Notes under the pieces: model-generated | Seen by the model: only the letters and a program-made list of their open reading frames with translations | Database searches by the model: none | Told to the model about the DNA's origin: nothing | Position numbers and translations under genes: made by a program | Assembly (NCBI RefSeq): GCF_023264855.1 | Contig: NZ_JAHFUW010000036.1 | Span: forward strand, 1-46,606 | Source of the DNA: Herbiconiux sp. | GTDB taxonomy: Bacteria > Actinomycetota > Actinomycetes > Actinomycetales > Microbacteriaceae | Reading direction: 5' to 3' | Length of the DNA stretch: 46,606 bases | In this document: in pieces, positions 44,922 to 46,606 of the stretch | Layout: each line of letters starts with the position of its first letter | How positions within the stretch are numbered: the stretch's first letter is position 1

Positions 44922-46298
44922 ATGACTCAACGGGTAGACACGCTCCTCATCTTCGGTGCCAGCGGAGACCTCACGGCCCGCCTGCTGCTGCCCGGTCTCG
45001 CGCAGTTGCTGACGGCGCAGCCCGAGCGGCGGCTGCGCCTGATCGGCGCCGGCGGTCTCGACTGGAGCGACGAGAAGTGGCACGGGGTCGTCACCACCTC
45101 GTTCGCCGAGGTGCAGGCGTCCGGAGCAGCGGTCGACGACCTTTTGAAGAGCACCCAGTACGTCAAGGCCGACGTCACCGATCCCGGCGAGCTCACCCGC
45201 GTGCTGGGCCTGGCCACCGGCACCCCGGCGATCTACTTCGCCCTGCCGCCGGCGGTCGCCGCCGCCGTGGTCACCACCCTGCAGAAGGTCGACTTCCCGG
45301 CCGGGCTCACGCTCGCCCTCGAGAAGCCCTTCGGTGTCGACGTGCCGAGTGCCGTCGCTCTGAACGCCGAGCTGGCGAAGCTGGTGCCCGAGAACCAGAT
45401 CCACCGGGTCGATCACTTCCTCGGCCGTTCCACGGTGTTCAACATCTTGGGACTGCGGTTCGCGAACCGCATCTTCGAGCCGCTCTGGAACTCCGAGCAC
45501 ATCGCCCAGATCGACGTCGTCTACGACGAGCAGCTGGGTCTCGAGGGCCGGGCCGGCTACTACGACAAGGCCGGCGCACTGGTCGACATGATCCAGAGCC
45601 ACCTGCTGCAGGTGATGGCCGTGCTGGCCATGGAGCCGCCGGCCACGCTCGGTCAAGACGACCTGCGCGACGCCAAGGAGCTCGTGCTGCGCGCCACCCA
45701 CCTCTGGCACGACGACCCGAAGGTCGCCAGCCGCCGTGCTCGCTACACCGCCGGCAGCATCGACGGCCGCGAGCTGCCGAGCTACGCCGACGAGCAAGGT
45801 GTCGACCCGGCACGCGAGACCGAGACGCTGGCCGAGGTCACGCTCGAGGTGCAGACCTGGCGCTGGAAGGGCATGCCGATCACGCTCCGCTCCGGCAAGG
45901 CGATCGGGCAGCGCCGCCGCGAGATCGTGGTGACGTTCAAGCCTGCTCAGCAGGTGCCGGTGGGCCTCACCGGTGAGAGCTCGCCCACGGTGCTGCGCAT
46001 CTTCCTGGCTCCGGATGCGATGTCGCTCGAGATCGACATCAACGGTCCCGGCGATCCCTACGAGCTCGAGCGCGCGAGCCTGGAGGCCACCTTCGGCGAC
46101 GGCCAGCTGCTGGCCTACCGCGAGGTGCTCGCCGGCATCCTCGACGGAGACCCGACCCTCAGCGTGCGCGGCGACTCCGCGGTCGAGGGCTGGCGCATCC
46201 TGGCCCCCGCGATCGCCGCCTGGGCGGCCGACGAGGTGCCTCTCGAGCAGTACCCGGCGGGCTCCGAGGGCCCCGCCGACTGGACCCCCATCGGCTGA
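44922..46298 (+). CDS. zwf: Glucose-6-phosphate dehydrogenase homologue (divergent copy)
   Basis: Protein of 458 residues. Landmarks: GASGDLT near 12-18, EKPFGVD, RVDHFLG at 162-168, LRFANRIFEPLWNSEHI, GRAGYYDKAGALVDMIQSHLLQVMAVLAMEPP with the catalytic His, and WRWKGMPITLRSGKAI. The enzyme oxidises glucose 6-phosphate to the lactone with NADP. Two usual features differ: after GDLT the family Lys of the RKL stretch is Leu (ARLLLP), and RIDHYLGKE reads RVDHFLGRS. The gene is also not beside tkt, tal or opcA. It may be a second zwf that supplies NADPH for the oxygenases, or act on another sugar phosphate. ATG 44922 is preceded by TGAGAGA. Confidence 0.85.
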   Translation: MTQRVDTLLIFGASGDLTARLLLPGLAQLLTAQPERRLRLIGAGGLDWSDEKWHGVVTTSFAEVQASGAAVDDLLKSTQYVKADVTDPGELTRVLGLATGTPAIYFALPPAVAAAVVTTLQKVDFPAGLTLALEKPFGVDVPSAVALNAELAKLVPENQIHRVDHFLGRSTVFNILGLRFANRIFEPLWNSEHIAQIDVVYDEQLGLEGRAGYYDKAGALVDMIQSHLLQVMAVLAMEPPATLGQDDLRDAKELVLRATHLWHDDPKVASRRARYTAGSIDGRELPSYADEQGVDPARETETLAEVTLEVQTWRWKGMPITLRSGKAIGQRRREIVVTFKPAQQVPVGLTGESSPTVLRIFLAPDAMSLEIDINGPGDPYELERASLEATFGDGQLLAYREVLAGILDGDPTLSVRGDSAVEGWRILAPAIAAWAADEVPLEQYPAGSEGPADWTPIG

Positions 46299-46309
46299 CC
46301 CTGCCGCAG

Positions 46310-46339
46310 GTCCGTTGAGCACGTGAGCGCTCGACGGGT
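46310..46339. terminator. Hairpin after the G6PD homologue
   Basis: GTCCGTTGAGC (46310-46320) and GCTCGACGGGT (46329-46339) pair over 11 positions, three of them G-T wobbles, around an 8-base loop. It lies between the convergent G6PD homologue and the incomplete minus-strand gene and probably terminates one or both. Confidence 0.45.
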
Positions 46340-46342
46340 AGG

Positions 46343-46606
46343 TCAGATGACCCAGCGCACCTGGTTGTGGTTGCGGGCGGTGGCCTCGGCCACTTCGGCG
46401 TGGTGGGCGACGAGCGCGCGCAGGGCGTCGTCGTCGCGCGGGTCGGGGCCGTCGACCAGGGGAGCGGCGCCCACGGGGACCGCGGGGGTCGACGCGGCGG
46501 CCGGCAGAGCGGCGGCGGATGCGGCGGCGGGCACGATCGTGACGGGAGCGGTGGGGAGCGTGGTGGCGGATGCCACGGCGCGAGCGAGATCGCGCGGCAC
46601 GTACAC
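46343..46606 (-). CDS. C-terminal part of an unidentified gene (truncated by window edge)
   Basis: Open minus-strand frame running to the last base, with 87 codons visible. The sequence is Ala/Pro/Val-rich in the middle (APVTIVPAAASAAALPAAAS) and ends with a more ordered helix and tail (DALRALVAHHAEVAEATARNHNQVRWVI). I cannot name the family; the start lies outside the window. It is kept because the frame is open to the edge and the end is convergent with zwf behind a hairpin. Confidence 0.45.
   Translation of the reverse strand: MYVPRDLARAVASATTLPTAPVTIVPAAASAAALPAAASTPAVPVGAAPLVDGPDPRDDDALRALVAHHAEVAEATARNHNQVRWVI

Noticed and set aside
1-46606. Mobile elements, CRISPR arrays, tRNA or rRNA genes
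   Set aside because: No transposase or integrase motifs, no regularly spaced 25-40-bp repeats and no tRNA-like cloverleaf or rRNA sequence were noticed; a dedicated search could not be run.

Overview
The window is very GC-rich DNA with dense, head-to-tail genes, frequent ATGA/GTGA start-stop overlaps, several GTG/TTG starts and strong third-position G/C bias. Protein content (two lipoproteins with a lipobox Cys22, a PaaX-type regulator, a large ATP-binding LuxR-type regulator, a G6PD with an RVDHFLG motif) fits a high-GC actinobacterium. The habit of writing Ala as GCA/GCG inside GGATGC and GCATCC strings suggests Microbacteriaceae; this is inference, not proof. I see no rRNA, tRNA, CRISPR array, transposase or integrase.

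Layout. (1) 1-5187 (+): end of a sulfonate/nitrate/taurine-type ABC importer (permease, ATPase), then a cupin, an NTF2-fold protein, an acyl-CoA-dehydrogenase-fold flavoprotein and a type-B carboxylesterase. (2) 5292-8274 (+): a PaaK-type aryl-CoA ligase, an unknown 67-residue protein, a fumarylacetoacetate-hydrolase-fold enzyme and a VOC protein, closed by a 27-bp inverted repeat. (3) 8359-10779 (-): a ThDP enzyme and a metal-dependent cyclase/hydrolase. (4) 10983-18492 (+): a complete branched-chain-amino-acid-type importer (binding protein, two ATPases, two permeases), then a monooxygenase/Old-Yellow-Enzyme fusion of the 2-aminobenzoyl-CoA or salicylyl-CoA type and a hotdog thioesterase. 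(5) 18512-20095 (-): a phytoene-dehydrogenase-like FAD enzyme; 20204-21938 (+): cupin, TesB thioesterase, Rid-family protein; then small hypothetical genes. (6) 22694-24199 (-) aldehyde dehydrogenase and divergent LysR regulator. (7) 25399-39248 (+): luciferase-like flavin monooxygenase, odd alpha/beta hydrolase, ribose-type ABC importer, GMC alcohol oxidase, binding protein, aldehyde dehydrogenase, thiolase-like/DUF35 pair, AMP-forming CoA ligase, amidase. (8) 39300-41647 (-): a second, closely similar luciferase-like monooxygenase, a PaaX-family repressor and a small membrane protein. (9) 41884-44652 (+) LuxR-type regulator, then a divergent G6PD homologue and an incomplete gene at the right edge.

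Together this looks like a catabolic supercluster: three different ABC importers bring in substrates, CoA ligases activate aromatic or aliphatic acids, flavoenzymes oxygenate or reduce the ring, and thioesterases, a Rid protein, C-C hydrolases, aldehyde dehydrogenases and a retro-aldolase-like pair process the products. Exact substrates cannot be read from the sequence.

The most interesting signal is regulatory. Six intergenic sites fit T-N-ACGA-W-CG-N-M-A, each 60-140 bp upstream of a different catabolic gene or operon; three share the same downstream spacing to an NGTAAT box. This suggests one regulon unites most of the window. Separate dyads flank the LuxR-type regulator gene (GAGTA-N5-TACTC on both sides), and a LysR-type T-N11-A box lies upstream of the first luciferase-like gene.
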